Shown here: positions 8,145 through 16,090 of the stretch, piece by piece
Numbering within the stretch: position 1 is the stretch's first letter
Layout: every line of letters starts with the position of its first letter
NCBI RefSeq assembly: GCF_006546655.1
Contig: NZ_VIAQ01000006.1
Coordinates: forward strand, 248,001 to 312,000
DNA length: 64,000 bases
Origin: Methanolobus vulcani
GTDB taxonomy: Archaea; Halobacteriota; Methanosarcinia; Methanosarcinales; Methanosarcinaceae
Direction: 5' to 3'
Program-made: the position numbers and the translations under genes
The notes under the pieces: generated by a model
The model's input: the letters and a program-made list of their open reading frames with translations, nothing else
Told to the model about the DNA's origin: nothing
Database searches by the model: none

Positions 8145-9164
8145 TCAGTACTTGTGGTTCTTTGCCATCTCTACCATTGCCTGGAGGTTCTCTGTGGGAG
8201 TCTTGCTGACAATACCACAGCCCGGTGCAAGCAGACCCACGCCTGCATCGAGGACCTTCTGTGACTGCTCCTTTATTGCTTCAGGAGCCTGGTTCCAGAG
8301 CATGTTCACAGGGTCAAGATTTCCGACAATTACAGCTTTTTCAACACTGCCAACAGCGGTTGCTACATCAACATTCTGGTCTACACTGATACCGTCTACT
8401 CCCGATGATTCCATAAGTTTGAGACCCTGGGTTGTGTCACCACAGATGTGCAATACTACAGGCACATTGACCTCGTGCATTGCATCAACTATTCTTTTGT
8501 GGAAAGGTACAACGAACTTTTCATAGAATTCGGCACCAATGAGCTGGGCACTTGCTGTAGGGTCAATGATGACCATCGTGTCAGCACCGCTTTCAACCAT
8601 CTTCTCTGCGTATGCAACACAGAAATCGGTTGTGAATTCCATGAGTGCAAGTCCGAATGCTTCATCAGTGAAGATTGCCATGAACCAGTCGTCGCCATTA
8701 ATGTGCTGTGCAAGGGAGAAAGGACCGATCATACTTCCCATGACAGGAAGTTCATCGCCATACTTGTCTGCCAGTATTTTAATAGCTTCACAGACGACTC
8801 CGATCCTACCGTGATCGAGGCTGTAACCTTTAAGCTTCCCGATGTCTTCAACACTGCTTACAACATGCCCTACAACGGATGGTTGCTGCTCTTTTGTACC
8901 ATCCTTTATTTCACAGCCAAAGAACTCGGCTTCTGCTGTAATATCGAAAGGCACACGTACGGCTTCAAAGCCAACTATTGTGTGACCAGCTTCTGCAAGT
9001 TTAGCCATTATTTCTGCGTCGCTGTTAGCCTCAGGCCAGAAGGCACTGCAAGCTTCCATTTGTTCAACTGTTCCTGTCTGGGTGACAGAGACTGCTGGCA
9101 TCCTGTCTACAGGCTGGCCTGTTAAGGCACGTGCTAATCTTTCTTTAGGGGTATATTCTGTCAT
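8145..9164 (-). CDS. mtbA: Methylcobamide:coenzyme M methyltransferase MtbA
   Basis: 339 residues of the uroporphyrinogen decarboxylase-like MtaA/MtbA/CmuA family. It moves the methyl group from methylated MtbC or MtmC to coenzyme M. The zinc site is seen as H-x-C (VLHICGDT, about residue 240) and a later Cys (APGCGI, about residue 315), the family's usual His-X-Cys-Xn-Cys arrangement. The methylamine setting and the family's usual partners favour MtbA over methanol-specific MtaA. It lies 29 bp downstream of the desulfoferrodoxin-like gene, so the two are probably cotranscribed, and has a strong terminator. Confidence 0.93.
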   Translation of the reverse strand: MTEYTPKERLARALTGQPVDRMPAVSVTQTGTVEQMEACSAFWPEANSDAEIMAKLAEAGHTIVGFEAVRVPFDITAEAEFFGCEIKDGTKEQQPSVVGHVVSSVEDIGKLKGYSLDHGRIGVVCEAIKILADKYGDELPVMGSMIGPFSLAQHINGDDWFMAIFTDEAFGLALMEFTTDFCVAYAEKMVESGADTMVIIDPTASAQLIGAEFYEKFVVPFHKRIVDAMHEVNVPVVLHICGDTTQGLKLMESSGVDGISVDQNVDVATAVGSVEKAVIVGNLDPVNMLWNQAPEAIKEQSQKVLDAGVGLLAPGCGIVSKTPTENLQAMVEMAKNHKY

Positions 9165-9193
9165 AGATAAATCTCCTGTAAATTAAAATGAGA

Positions 9194-9676
9194 TCACAAC
9201 TGTGGGCCCCAGGTGCATTTCTTCCCGGCTTTGGTAGTAGAAGAAATAATCTCAATACCTTTCGAATCTTCCCACAATCCATGAACATTACAACTTTCAA
9301 CTGCTCTGAGATTGACAATGGCTGACCTGGTACCGCATATACCACATACACCAAAACCATGAATCGTACAGTTCCTGATCTCCCTTGCAGAGATCATCTC
9401 TTCAGTGCCTACTGCGGTAAAGGTCGCTTCAGCTTTTCCTTCAGATGCCTGCAGTTCCTTTCTTCCCACAAGATCACCGTTCAGGTATAGTTCGATCCAT
9501 TGTATGTAGTGATCATCTTCCATAACATGAGGAATATCTCCTACAGTTACCTTTACATCAAAAGGTTCCCCGGCTATCACCTCTGAAGGAGCCTCAATGA
9601 CAGGAACATGTTTTTTTTCCGTTTCGGTAAGGTTATCATGATCCTTTGCTCTTTGAATATTGATATCTGAACTCAT
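9194..9676 (-). CDS. Desulfoferrodoxin/superoxide reductase-like protein
   Basis: 160 residues. Ligands typical of the superoxide reductase Fe(His)4Cys centre are visible: KHVPVIE, IPH, HYIQWIEL and the final C-N-V-H-G-L-W. Between them is an unusual insert with CTIHGFGVCGICG, adding an extra Cys/His cluster not present in neelaredoxin; it could bind a second metal. The role is probably oxygen/superoxide defence or redox protection of corrinoid proteins (inference from its position next to mtbA). A terminator separates it from the upstream permease operon; a TATA-like TTTAAATTTATG lies near 9715. Confidence 0.8.
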   Translation of the reverse strand: MSSDINIQRAKDHDNLTETEKKHVPVIEAPSEVIAGEPFDVKVTVGDIPHVMEDDHYIQWIELYLNGDLVGRKELQASEGKAEATFTAVGTEEMISAREIRNCTIHGFGVCGICGTRSAIVNLRAVESCNVHGLWEDSKGIEIISSTTKAGKKCTWGPQL

Positions 9677-9736
9677 AATTTCACCTTATACTATCCATTA
9701 ATTACTAAATTAAACATAAATTTAAACACAAAATTC

Positions 9737-9766
9737 AAAAAGAAATGTCAGTTATGCTGACATTTC
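9737..9766 (-). terminator. Terminator of the monomethylamine permease operon
   Basis: Perfect 10-bp stem GAAATGTCAG (9742-9751) / CTGACATTTC (9757-9766), 5-nt loop, followed on the minus strand by CTTTTTG. It separates the small membrane protein genes from the superoxide reductase-mtbA unit. Confidence 0.7.
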
Positions 9767-9767
9767 T

Positions 9768-10013
9768 TCAGTATTTATAATGGCTTACAGAATGGTACAA
9801 CATAATCGCAAAAAATGCGATAATGACTCCCAGTAAACTGAAAAAGCCCACCGGATCCCATACGAACTGAATTGCCCCGGTCTCTGACCAGCCGACAAGT
9901 ACTGAACCCTGTATCTGTGTTGGTACAACCAGACAGATGAAAGCAAGTACAAAAATGAAAATTATGTCAAATGCCTCCATCATCCAGTTTTTCTTTTCAA
10001 CATCTTCACTCAT
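9768..10013 (-). CDS. Small membrane protein downstream of the MMA permease (second of two)
   Basis: 81 residues from the ATG at 10013, which follows GAGGTG by six bases; earlier in-frame starts overlap the preceding gene and lack an SD. Two hydrophobic segments (about 13-35 and 54-74), a charged N terminus and a His/Tyr-rich tail. It follows the 87-residue membrane protein by 10 bp. Family not recognised; a permease accessory subunit is a reasonable guess from context only. Confidence 0.75.
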   Translation of the reverse strand: MSEDVEKKNWMMEAFDIIFIFVLAFICLVVPTQIQGSVLVGWSETGAIQFVWDPVGFFSLLGVIIAFFAIMLYHSVSHYKY

Positions 10014-10023
10014 ATTATTCACC

Positions 10024-10287
10024 TCAATCATAGTACTTGAAATCAAACATATGCTGTTTAATTGAGTGCCGGACCTGCAGGTAACCTATGGTTTCAATAC
10101 CAACTACCAATCCGAAGAACAGGATGTATATTCCCCTGATTGCAGGTGCAACAGCTGAACCAGCTTCAGATAGTATTGTAAAGACCACATAACCTTCCAC
10201 GACAATCAGCAGTGCAATCGCACCCAGAATCAGGAAAGTATCCTTTGCAAACGCACTATTGTATTTTGCTTCATTGACTCCATCCAT
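10024..10287 (-). CDS. Small membrane protein downstream of the MMA permease (first of two)
   Basis: 87 residues from the ATG at 10287, preceded by GAGGAG eight bases upstream; a GTG at 10296 overlaps the permease end and is less likely. Two membrane segments (about 18-40 and 50-70) with a Lys/His-rich C terminus. It directly follows the permease stop (10293-10295), so it is translationally close to it. Family not recognised. Confidence 0.75.
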   Translation of the reverse strand: MDGVNEAKYNSAFAKDTFLILGAIALLIVVEGYVVFTILSEAGSAVAPAIRGIYILFFGLVVGIETIGYLQVRHSIKQHMFDFKYYD

Positions 10288-10292
10288 TACTA

Positions 10293-11684
10293 TCACTCCT
10301 CAGTTTTATGGTGACTGGGATTTGGCCATCCCATTTCTCTTCCCCAATCAAATTCTTTCTGATGCTTCTTGTGCTTTTTATGGAAGTAGAAGTACGCTAT
10401 CAGATAGAAAAGCAGAGCGAAAATAAGGTTGTATCTGTAACCCCAGAATAACGTGGACATGATAGTGATAGCTATTGCCATTGCAAAGTAAGATATCCAT
10501 GGCTGAAGTGGGCTTACGAATGGGCGCACCTTGTTAATGTGTGTTGGGAACATTTTTCTGAAACGTATCAAAGAGAATGGTATCAGAACGTAACAAAGCA
10601 AACCGGATACGATAGAGAAAGTAATTACCTGGTCAAGGTAGCCGCTGAATGCAAAGGCTATTGCTATAGGCATGGTGAAAATTACCGCTTTGTAAGGTGA
10701 CTGGTATTTTGGATGCACTGAAGCAAACCAATTAGACACAAAATGATCTCTTGAAAGAGCAAACCATGATCTCGATGAATCACAAACACAGCCGTTTGCA
10801 CTGGAAACACATGTTAGCAAAGTTCCAATTGCCAGAAGCGCAATCAGGACTGGTACTCCGCTTACCTGTGCAGCCTCAAAAAGTGGATACACGGAAACTC
10901 CAAGACCTTCGGCAGGTATGTTGGATGGGAGCAGGTTTGCACATATAAAGAGCGTCATTGCAGCTCCGACCAGCAATGTGATCATTCCTGCCTGTTGTCC
11001 CAGGGGAACTGCCCTTGACGGGCGCTTACATTCCTCTGCACACATTGCTGCTCCTTCAATACCCAGGAAAAACCAGGGACCGAACTGCAAAGCGGCAAAC
11101 AGACCTATCATGCCATTTGGCATTGCACCCTGGAAAAGGTTCTCCGGATGAAGTTCAAAGACGCCGAATGTTCCTGAAAAGAAGAACAATATTATGGCAA
11201 GGAAAGCTATGGCAGTCATGAAGAAGTTAAGTGTGAGTGCAGCCACAACACCCCTGTAGTTAATAAATGTCAAAGTGGCAATTACCAGTAATGTAACAGG
11301 GAAAACCTGCAACTGCGGGAAAAGCTCCTGCGCAATAAAAGCAACAACTATGGCATCTGCAGCCTCCAGGGCTATAAATTCCATATATACCGCAAGCCCA
11401 ACACTGGCTGCTGCACCTGGTCCTACAAAGAGCCTTGCCCAGTCATAAGGTCCGCCTGCCAGTTTAGTAGCGGATCCCAGTTCACTTGCACACAGAGAAA
11501 TCATAACGTACATTGTTCCTGCGACAAGCATTGCCAACAGGGCACCAAGAATTCCTCCTTTTGCAACAGTGAAATTCCACCCCATGAACTCACCAACAAG
11601 AACTATTCCGACTCCCAATGCCCAGACATGGTATGGTCTTAGGGTCTTGACAAGTCCTGTCGTTTCTGTAACTTCATTGGTCAC
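10293..11684 (-). CDS. mtmP: APC-superfamily permease of the monomethylamine operon
   Basis: 463 residues with about 12 membrane segments and the APC signature region GxxMGWNF..A near the start; distinct from the two permeases at 843 and 5105, closer to ethanolamine-permease-like members. The GTG at 11684 is used: GAGGTG lies five bases upstream and no in-frame ATG precedes it. Position right after mtmC-mtmB supports monomethylamine uptake, for which the name mtmP is used in Methanosarcina; the assignment is by context. A 36-residue membrane peptide precedes it and two small membrane proteins follow. Confidence 0.8.
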   Translation of the reverse strand: MTNEVTETTGLVKTLRPYHVWALGVGIVLVGEFMGWNFTVAKGGILGALLAMLVAGTMYVMISLCASELGSATKLAGGPYDWARLFVGPGAAASVGLAVYMEFIALEAADAIVVAFIAQELFPQLQVFPVTLLVIATLTFINYRGVVAALTLNFFMTAIAFLAIILFFFSGTFGVFELHPENLFQGAMPNGMIGLFAALQFGPWFFLGIEGAAMCAEECKRPSRAVPLGQQAGMITLLVGAAMTLFICANLLPSNIPAEGLGVSVYPLFEAAQVSGVPVLIALLAIGTLLTCVSSANGCVCDSSRSWFALSRDHFVSNWFASVHPKYQSPYKAVIFTMPIAIAFAFSGYLDQVITFSIVSGLLCYVLIPFSLIRFRKMFPTHINKVRPFVSPLQPWISYFAMAIAITIMSTLFWGYRYNLIFALLFYLIAYFYFHKKHKKHQKEFDWGREMGWPNPSHHKTEE

Positions 11685-11688
11685 ATGA

Positions 11689-11799
11689 TCACCTCTTCAA
11701 TTTCTTGGATGTTTTACTCGCGTCAAGCAAGACCCACCCAATCAATGCAAAAGCCAGCAAGTATATTATCCCATTAATGATCGTCCAATATCCGTCCAT
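11689..11799 (-). CDS. 36-residue single-span membrane peptide before the MMA permease
   Basis: Starts MDGYWTIING, has one hydrophobic segment (residues 6-25) and a Lys-rich tail (KTSKKLKR). AAAGGAGG, an ideal SD, lies six bases before the ATG at 11799, and its TGA is four bases before the permease GTG, whose SD lies inside its last codons. These features make it a convincing small gene. It could be a permease subunit or assembly factor (inference). Confidence 0.75.
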   Translation of the reverse strand: MDGYWTIINGIIYLLAFALIGWVLLDASKTSKKLKR

Positions 11800-11848
11800 C
11801 ACAAAACCTCCTTTTTATGATTTAACACGGTTTTCATACCCTCCCATA

Positions 11849-11879
11849 GAAAAAAAATACCAGCGAAAAATATCGCTGG
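11849..11879 (-). terminator. Terminator after mtmB
   Basis: CCAGCGA (11860-11866) pairs with TCGCTGG (11873-11879); on the minus strand the stem is followed by TATTTTTTTT. It lies 18 bp after the mtmB stop. The permease genes downstream must rely on read-through or a separate start. Confidence 0.75.
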
Positions 11880-11897
11880 CGTATTATTCCGGAGGGA

Positions 11898-13274
11898 TTA
11901 GAAAGTAAGACCGAACTCCTCTAGCTTCTTACGTGCAGCGTCGTAGACCTTGACGTATTCGTCAGTTGGTGTTACGGTTGCAATGTCGTAACATTCCTGG
12001 AAGGTCTTACCTTCTGGTGCATTTGCATAGTTACCTTCGTAGGAGCTTACAAGAAGGTCGAGGACCTTGTTGACATCGTCGATGTTCATTCCTGCTGTTG
12101 CTCTTGCAACTTCTCCCATCATCCTTGCTTCCATACCGGTTGTCTTGTCCTGGACAACACCCTTTGCAGCTGCTACACCGGAGAGAATCTCACGGCCGGA
12201 TGCTGTGTCAGTGATAGACTGAGCGGATGCTTCCAAAAGACACATCTCAGTGCAAGGACCTGCACATGGATAGTACTGGTTACCGGAAAGCATGTCAGTG
12301 AATTCAGAAATGGTTGCACATGCCCATCCTGCGATCATGAGGGTTTCCCTGGTGTTGGTTGAGCCCCAGCGGATGTGGACCGGACCGTCAAGGTGCCAGC
12401 TTGCATTGCTCATTACAAATGCATTGATGTGGGTTGCGATATCTACGATAGTGGTTTCTTCTATGCCACCGGCATATCCACCAAAAATAGGCATCTGTTC
12501 ATCCATGATGATGTCACTGTTACCCTGATAGTGTGCCATTACACTGATAGCGTCAAGGTCGATCTTAAGCTCGTTGAGCTGTGATACTTCGTGACTGTCG
12601 CTGCAGATCTGGCCACCGACACAGTCTGAGGAGATATTTCCCTGAGCGGACAGGGAAGTCTCTGGTCCCTATATGCCCATGCCTGGCCTGCCGGCCATTG
12701 CTGCTGCTGTCTTGATGAGTCTGGTTTCGGTCTTGGCTGCAAGAACCTCGTATGGACTCTTTGGAATTGGTGGTTTGCCACGGACTGTCATCATGACACC
12801 ATTAACGATTGTGTCAACTTCCTTCTCAAGAGCATAGCTCATGTGAACTGGCATAAACATGTCTTCGGAAATAGGGGAACCTGTTGGACCACCCTGGACA
12901 ATTGGCTTTCTCTTGTCACCAACGCTTCTTTTCCTGACGTTTACGGCATCTCTGCCAGTTCCCAGAACGAATTCTTTCTGGACATTGTTGATTGCGTCCC
13001 AGATCTCGTCCTCGGTGTATTTTACTACACGGCCTGTGTCTGTACAGAAGATACCACAGTCAAGGAGCATCTCGAAACCTGCCTTGAAGAGGTTTTCCAT
13101 CATGTCCTTGTCGGTTGGTACGAACTCACCCTTGAAATCAAGGTTGTATTTCTGTTTGAGTTCCATTGCCTTCATTGGGATTGTCATGAGGTCCCAGTCA
13201 TCCTGGGTCATCTTCTCTCCCTTCTTTGCACGCTCATAGAATTCAAAACAATCTAATGATCTTGAAAATGTCAT
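11898..13274 (-). CDS. mtmB: Monomethylamine:corrinoid methyltransferase MtmB (pyrrolysine protein)
   Basis: Transfers the methyl group of monomethylamine to MtmC. 458 residues when the UAG at 12669-12671 is read as Pyl; it is codon 202, exactly the MtmB position, and the context is GMGI-O-GPETS. Start at 13274: GAGGTG stands seven bases upstream; the frame extends further but into mtmC. It follows mtmC by 14 bp. The N terminus (MTFSRSLDCFEFYERA) and blocks such as GTGRDAVNVRKRSVGDK are typical of the family. Stop TAG or TAA position is at 11898. Pipelines unaware of Pyl would report two fragments. Confidence 0.97.
12669..12671 (-). other. mtmB Pyl codon (UAG, residue 202)
   Basis: In-frame UAG with conserved MtmB sequence on both sides and no frame change. 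Known family position of Pyl202 in the catalytic cleft. Confidence 0.95.
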
Positions 13275-13288
13275 ACTTTTCACCTCGA

Positions 13289-13939
13289 TTACTTCATAAG
13301 ACTGAGTGCAACTCTTGCTGCATCTGCTGCGTTTTCTGCTGTTGCATCTGCTCCGATCTCTGCAATCCATGCATCAGATACTGGTGCTCCGCCGAACATT
13401 ATTTTGACAGAGTCTCTGAGACCTTCTTCTACAAGAGTTCCCACTGTGTCTTTCTGACCCAGCATTGAGGTTGTCATGAGTGCAGAACCTACAAGGAGGA
13501 TTTTGTTACCCTCAAGCTTTTTGACTTCATCTACGATGGTATCATCAGGTACATCAACACCAAGATCAACTATCTTGAAACCATTTGCACCAAGCATAGT
13601 TGAAACTAAACGGTGGCCGATGTCATGGATGTCACCTTCCTGTACAAAAGTGATTGCTGTTCCTACTCCTTCTCCTGTCTTTTCTTCTGCAAGTATAGGA
13701 GTCAGAATTTCCATTGCAGCATTCATAGCCTTTGCAGACATCATAATCTGTGGAAGATAGATCTCTGCTGCTTCAAATTTGTCGCCTACGATCTTCATGC
13801 CTACTGAAAGGCCGCCTTCTATCGCATCAACAGCACTAATACCTGCGTCTACAGCTTCCTGAGTAGCTGTAGCACAGCCATTGATATCCTGATTGACTAT
13901 AGTATCTCTGAGTTTGTCTAATAACTCTTGATTTGACAT
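13289..13939 (-). CDS. mtmC: Monomethylamine corrinoid protein MtmC
   Basis: 216 residues with a helical cap (about 1-90) and a B12-binding domain; the Co ligand motif is GDIHDIGHRLV near residue 105 and MFGGAP lies near 180. It receives the methyl group from MtmB and passes it to MtbA. First gene of the mtmC-mtmB operon, GGAGGTAAAAT upstream of the ATG. About 490 bp separate it from the divergently transcribed Msr genes. Confidence 0.94.
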   Translation of the reverse strand: MSNQELLDKLRDTIVNQDINGCATATQEAVDAGISAVDAIEGGLSVGMKIVGDKFEAAEIYLPQIMMSAKAMNAAMEILTPILAEEKTGEGVGTAITFVQEGDIHDIGHRLVSTMLGANGFKIVDLGVDVPDDTIVDEVKKLEGNKILLVGSALMTTSMLGQKDTVGTLVEEGLRDSVKIMFGGAPVSDAWIAEIGADATAENAADAARVALSLMK

Positions 13940-14070
13940 ATTTTACCTCCAAATTTCCTATTGCAGTTGTTTTTACAGCGTTGCAACTATCTTTACAATC
14001 ATTCTCAAAACAACTGCCTTTTGCGGGCTATCCTTGGGATTGCCACCGCAAATACATCATTTACTTTACA

Positions 14071-14080
14071 GCATATAGAC
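14071..14080 (-). promoter_or_regulatory. Candidate TATA box of mtmCB
   Basis: GTCTATATGC on the minus strand, about 135 bp upstream of the mtmC ATG; the predicted leader is about 100 nt and contains two TTGCAACG/GTAAAGAT-type repeats of unknown meaning. Confidence 0.4.
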
Positions 14081-14208
14081 TAATCCTTGTCTATTTTTCA
14101 TTAATTACAAGATATAGCTCCTTCATTGTTACTTAAGTACAAGAATGGAAATTTTGAATTAGAATTGATTTCTAAAAGAGGGGTTGATTTTTCATGTGAC
14201 TCATGAAT

Positions 14209-14270
14209 TGTAACTACCTTTGTGAATTATCATGGGGTATATGATTTGTAAATACCCTTGTGAATCTTCA
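14209..14270. repeat. Direct repeat between mtmC and the Msr genes
   Basis: Two 24-bp copies at 14209-14232 and 14247-14270, pattern TGTAA(C/A)TACC(T/C)TTGTGAAT followed by TATCA or CTTCA, spaced 38 bp. They lie between the divergent mtmC and Msr promoters, a natural place for operators. Confidence 0.55.
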
Positions 14271-14428
14271 CATAAATTAAATTAATATAGCTTAAACCAA
14301 AACGTTATTAGTAGTGTAGAAAAGTATTTCAGGTGTTGAAAAATTCCTCAGTGGTAAAATAAAAACTTGAAAAACGGCTGATATAACCAGAGATTCTGAT
14401 AGGCTCGTATTTCAGGAAACAGGGAAAG

Positions 14429-15232
14429 ATGGGTATGAAAACGTCACTGGTAAATACTGTATGGTATTCTGAAAAAAGAAAAAACCTTTTGCTGTTATTA
14501 AGTGAGGGAGAGAGAGATCTGGAACAAATTAAAAAATCACTTAATGTGACAACCAGATCAATAATGCCCCAGATAAAAACCCTGAAAAACCAGAATCTTA
14601 TTAAACAGGAACAAGAGAACTTCAGCCTGACTACCATAGGAAACATTATTGTTGATAATATGCTGCCATTTCTTGACACGTCAAGAATCGTCGAGGAAAA
14701 CAAAGATTTCTGGACAAGCAGGGATTTTGATGCAATACCCGCACACCTTTTCAGCCGAATGAGGGATCTTGGACATTATTTCCTTATAGAACCCGATATT
14801 AACCACATGTTTGAACTTCCCAGGGAATTTGTGGATAATATTCCTAAATCAAAAACAATCATGACTTTTGTCTCATACCTTCATCCTTCATTCCTTTCTC
14901 TTTATCTTAAAGCAGCCCTTTCAGGAGCAGATATCGTACTTTTTCTTTCAGAAGCGGCACTGGACAAAATAAGAAAAGAATATCTCGGGCAATTCAACGA
15001 ATTGATCGGCATGAATGGTACATCCATCTTTCTTTGTGAAGAAAACCCCAGGATACCGATGATAACAGTGACTGACTGGTTTTGCTACATCTGCCTTTTC
15101 AATGAAGAAAAGCGGTATGATCACAGGGATATCATTAGTTTTGACGAAAGTTCACTGGAGTGGTGCCATGAACTGTTTGAGTATTACCGGTGTAATTCAA
15201 AAAAGCTCTGTCAGATGACAGATGATGGTTAA
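14429..15232 (+). CDS. Msr-type winged-helix regulator 1
   Basis: 267 residues: N-terminal winged helix-turn-helix (about 15-80, with RKNLLLLLSEG and a TTRSIMPQIKTLK recognition helix) and a C-terminal DUF1724-type effector domain (about 100-255). The family includes the Methanosarcina Msr regulators, which activate or repress corrinoid methyltransferase genes according to methylated substrate. It lies next to mtmCB on the opposite strand and is followed 24 bp later by a paralog. An alternative start is the ATG at 14435. Confidence 0.88.
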   Translation: MGMKTSLVNTVWYSEKRKNLLLLLSEGERDLEQIKKSLNVTTRSIMPQIKTLKNQNLIKQEQENFSLTTIGNIIVDNMLPFLDTSRIVEENKDFWTSRDFDAIPAHLFSRMRDLGHYFLIEPDINHMFELPREFVDNIPKSKTIMTFVSYLHPSFLSLYLKAALSGADIVLFLSEAALDKIRKEYLGQFNELIGMNGTSIFLCEENPRIPMITVTDWFCYICLFNEEKRYDHRDIISFDESSLEWCHELFEYYRCNSKKLCQMTDDG

Positions 15233-15256
15233 CAAATAGTTACGGGGGCAAAGCAT

Positions 15257-16033
15257 ATGGAATCATCATTAACCGAAACAATCTGGTTCTCTGAAAAAAG
15301 AAGGAAAATATTGCTGCTATTACTGGACGGACCAAAAAAACCCGAAGAAATGAAGGAAGCATTCGGTGTTGCGTGGCGTTCACTGATACTTCCTCTTAAA
15401 GAACTGAGGGAAGCGGAACTTGTCTGCAATCCAGAAGGAATGTATGAACTGTCCTATATAGGAAAACTTATAGCAGAAACAGTAAAACCAGTTAATGGTA
15501 TTTTAAACCTTTTTGAAAAAGATACGGATTACTGGGTAAAAAGAGATCTGAATGCAATACCAAAATACCTTCTGGACAGGATGGGAGAAATCGAGGACTG
15601 TATAATTGCAGAACCGGAACTGAACGATATGTTCGAACCTCCTGTGGAGTTTACAGAGGGACTTCTGCATTCAAAATACGTGCATTCCGTTTTTTCCATC
15701 TATCATCCTCTATATCCACCATTTTACAGTGAGCTTGCAGAGAAGGAAACTGAAGTGTCAATTGTTTTGACACAATCCGTGATGCAAAGAATGCTTGAGG
15801 ACAAAGATAAGGAACTGCAGAAAATGAGGGATTCGCAAAATACGAAACTATTCCTGTACGAAAAAGATGTGTGTCCTCCTTCAATGGTGGTTACGGATAA
15901 TTTTATTTCGGCAAGTTTTTTCAATGTCAATGGAAGGTACGACCACAGGGATATAATGAGTTATTCCCGGAGTTCGCGGAACTGGGGAGAAGAGATGTTC
16001 AAACATTACCAAAATATGGCAACTGAAATCTAG
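15257..16033 (+). CDS. Msr-type winged-helix regulator 2
   Basis: 258 residues, same two-domain plan as its neighbour (winged helix about 10-70, effector domain about 90-250, HYxDHRDIMSY near the end). GGGGGC precedes the ATG. It ends in TAG; the next in-frame stop is 19 codons on. Two tandem Msr genes are also seen in Methanosarcina, where pairs act together on one methyltransferase operon; whether this pair controls mtmCB is inference. Confidence 0.88.
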   Translation: MESSLTETIWFSEKRRKILLLLLDGPKKPEEMKEAFGVAWRSLILPLKELREAELVCNPEGMYELSYIGKLIAETVKPVNGILNLFEKDTDYWVKRDLNAIPKYLLDRMGEIEDCIIAEPELNDMFEPPVEFTEGLLHSKYVHSVFSIYHPLYPPFYSELAEKETEVSIVLTQSVMQRMLEDKDKELQKMRDSQNTKLFLYEKDVCPPSMVVTDNFISASFFNVNGRYDHRDIMSYSRSSRNWGEEMFKHYQNMATEI

Positions 16034-16090
16034 AATTCAGAACACCAGGGACTGCGTATCCATATGAAAGAGACTGGAAGGTGTATGTGA

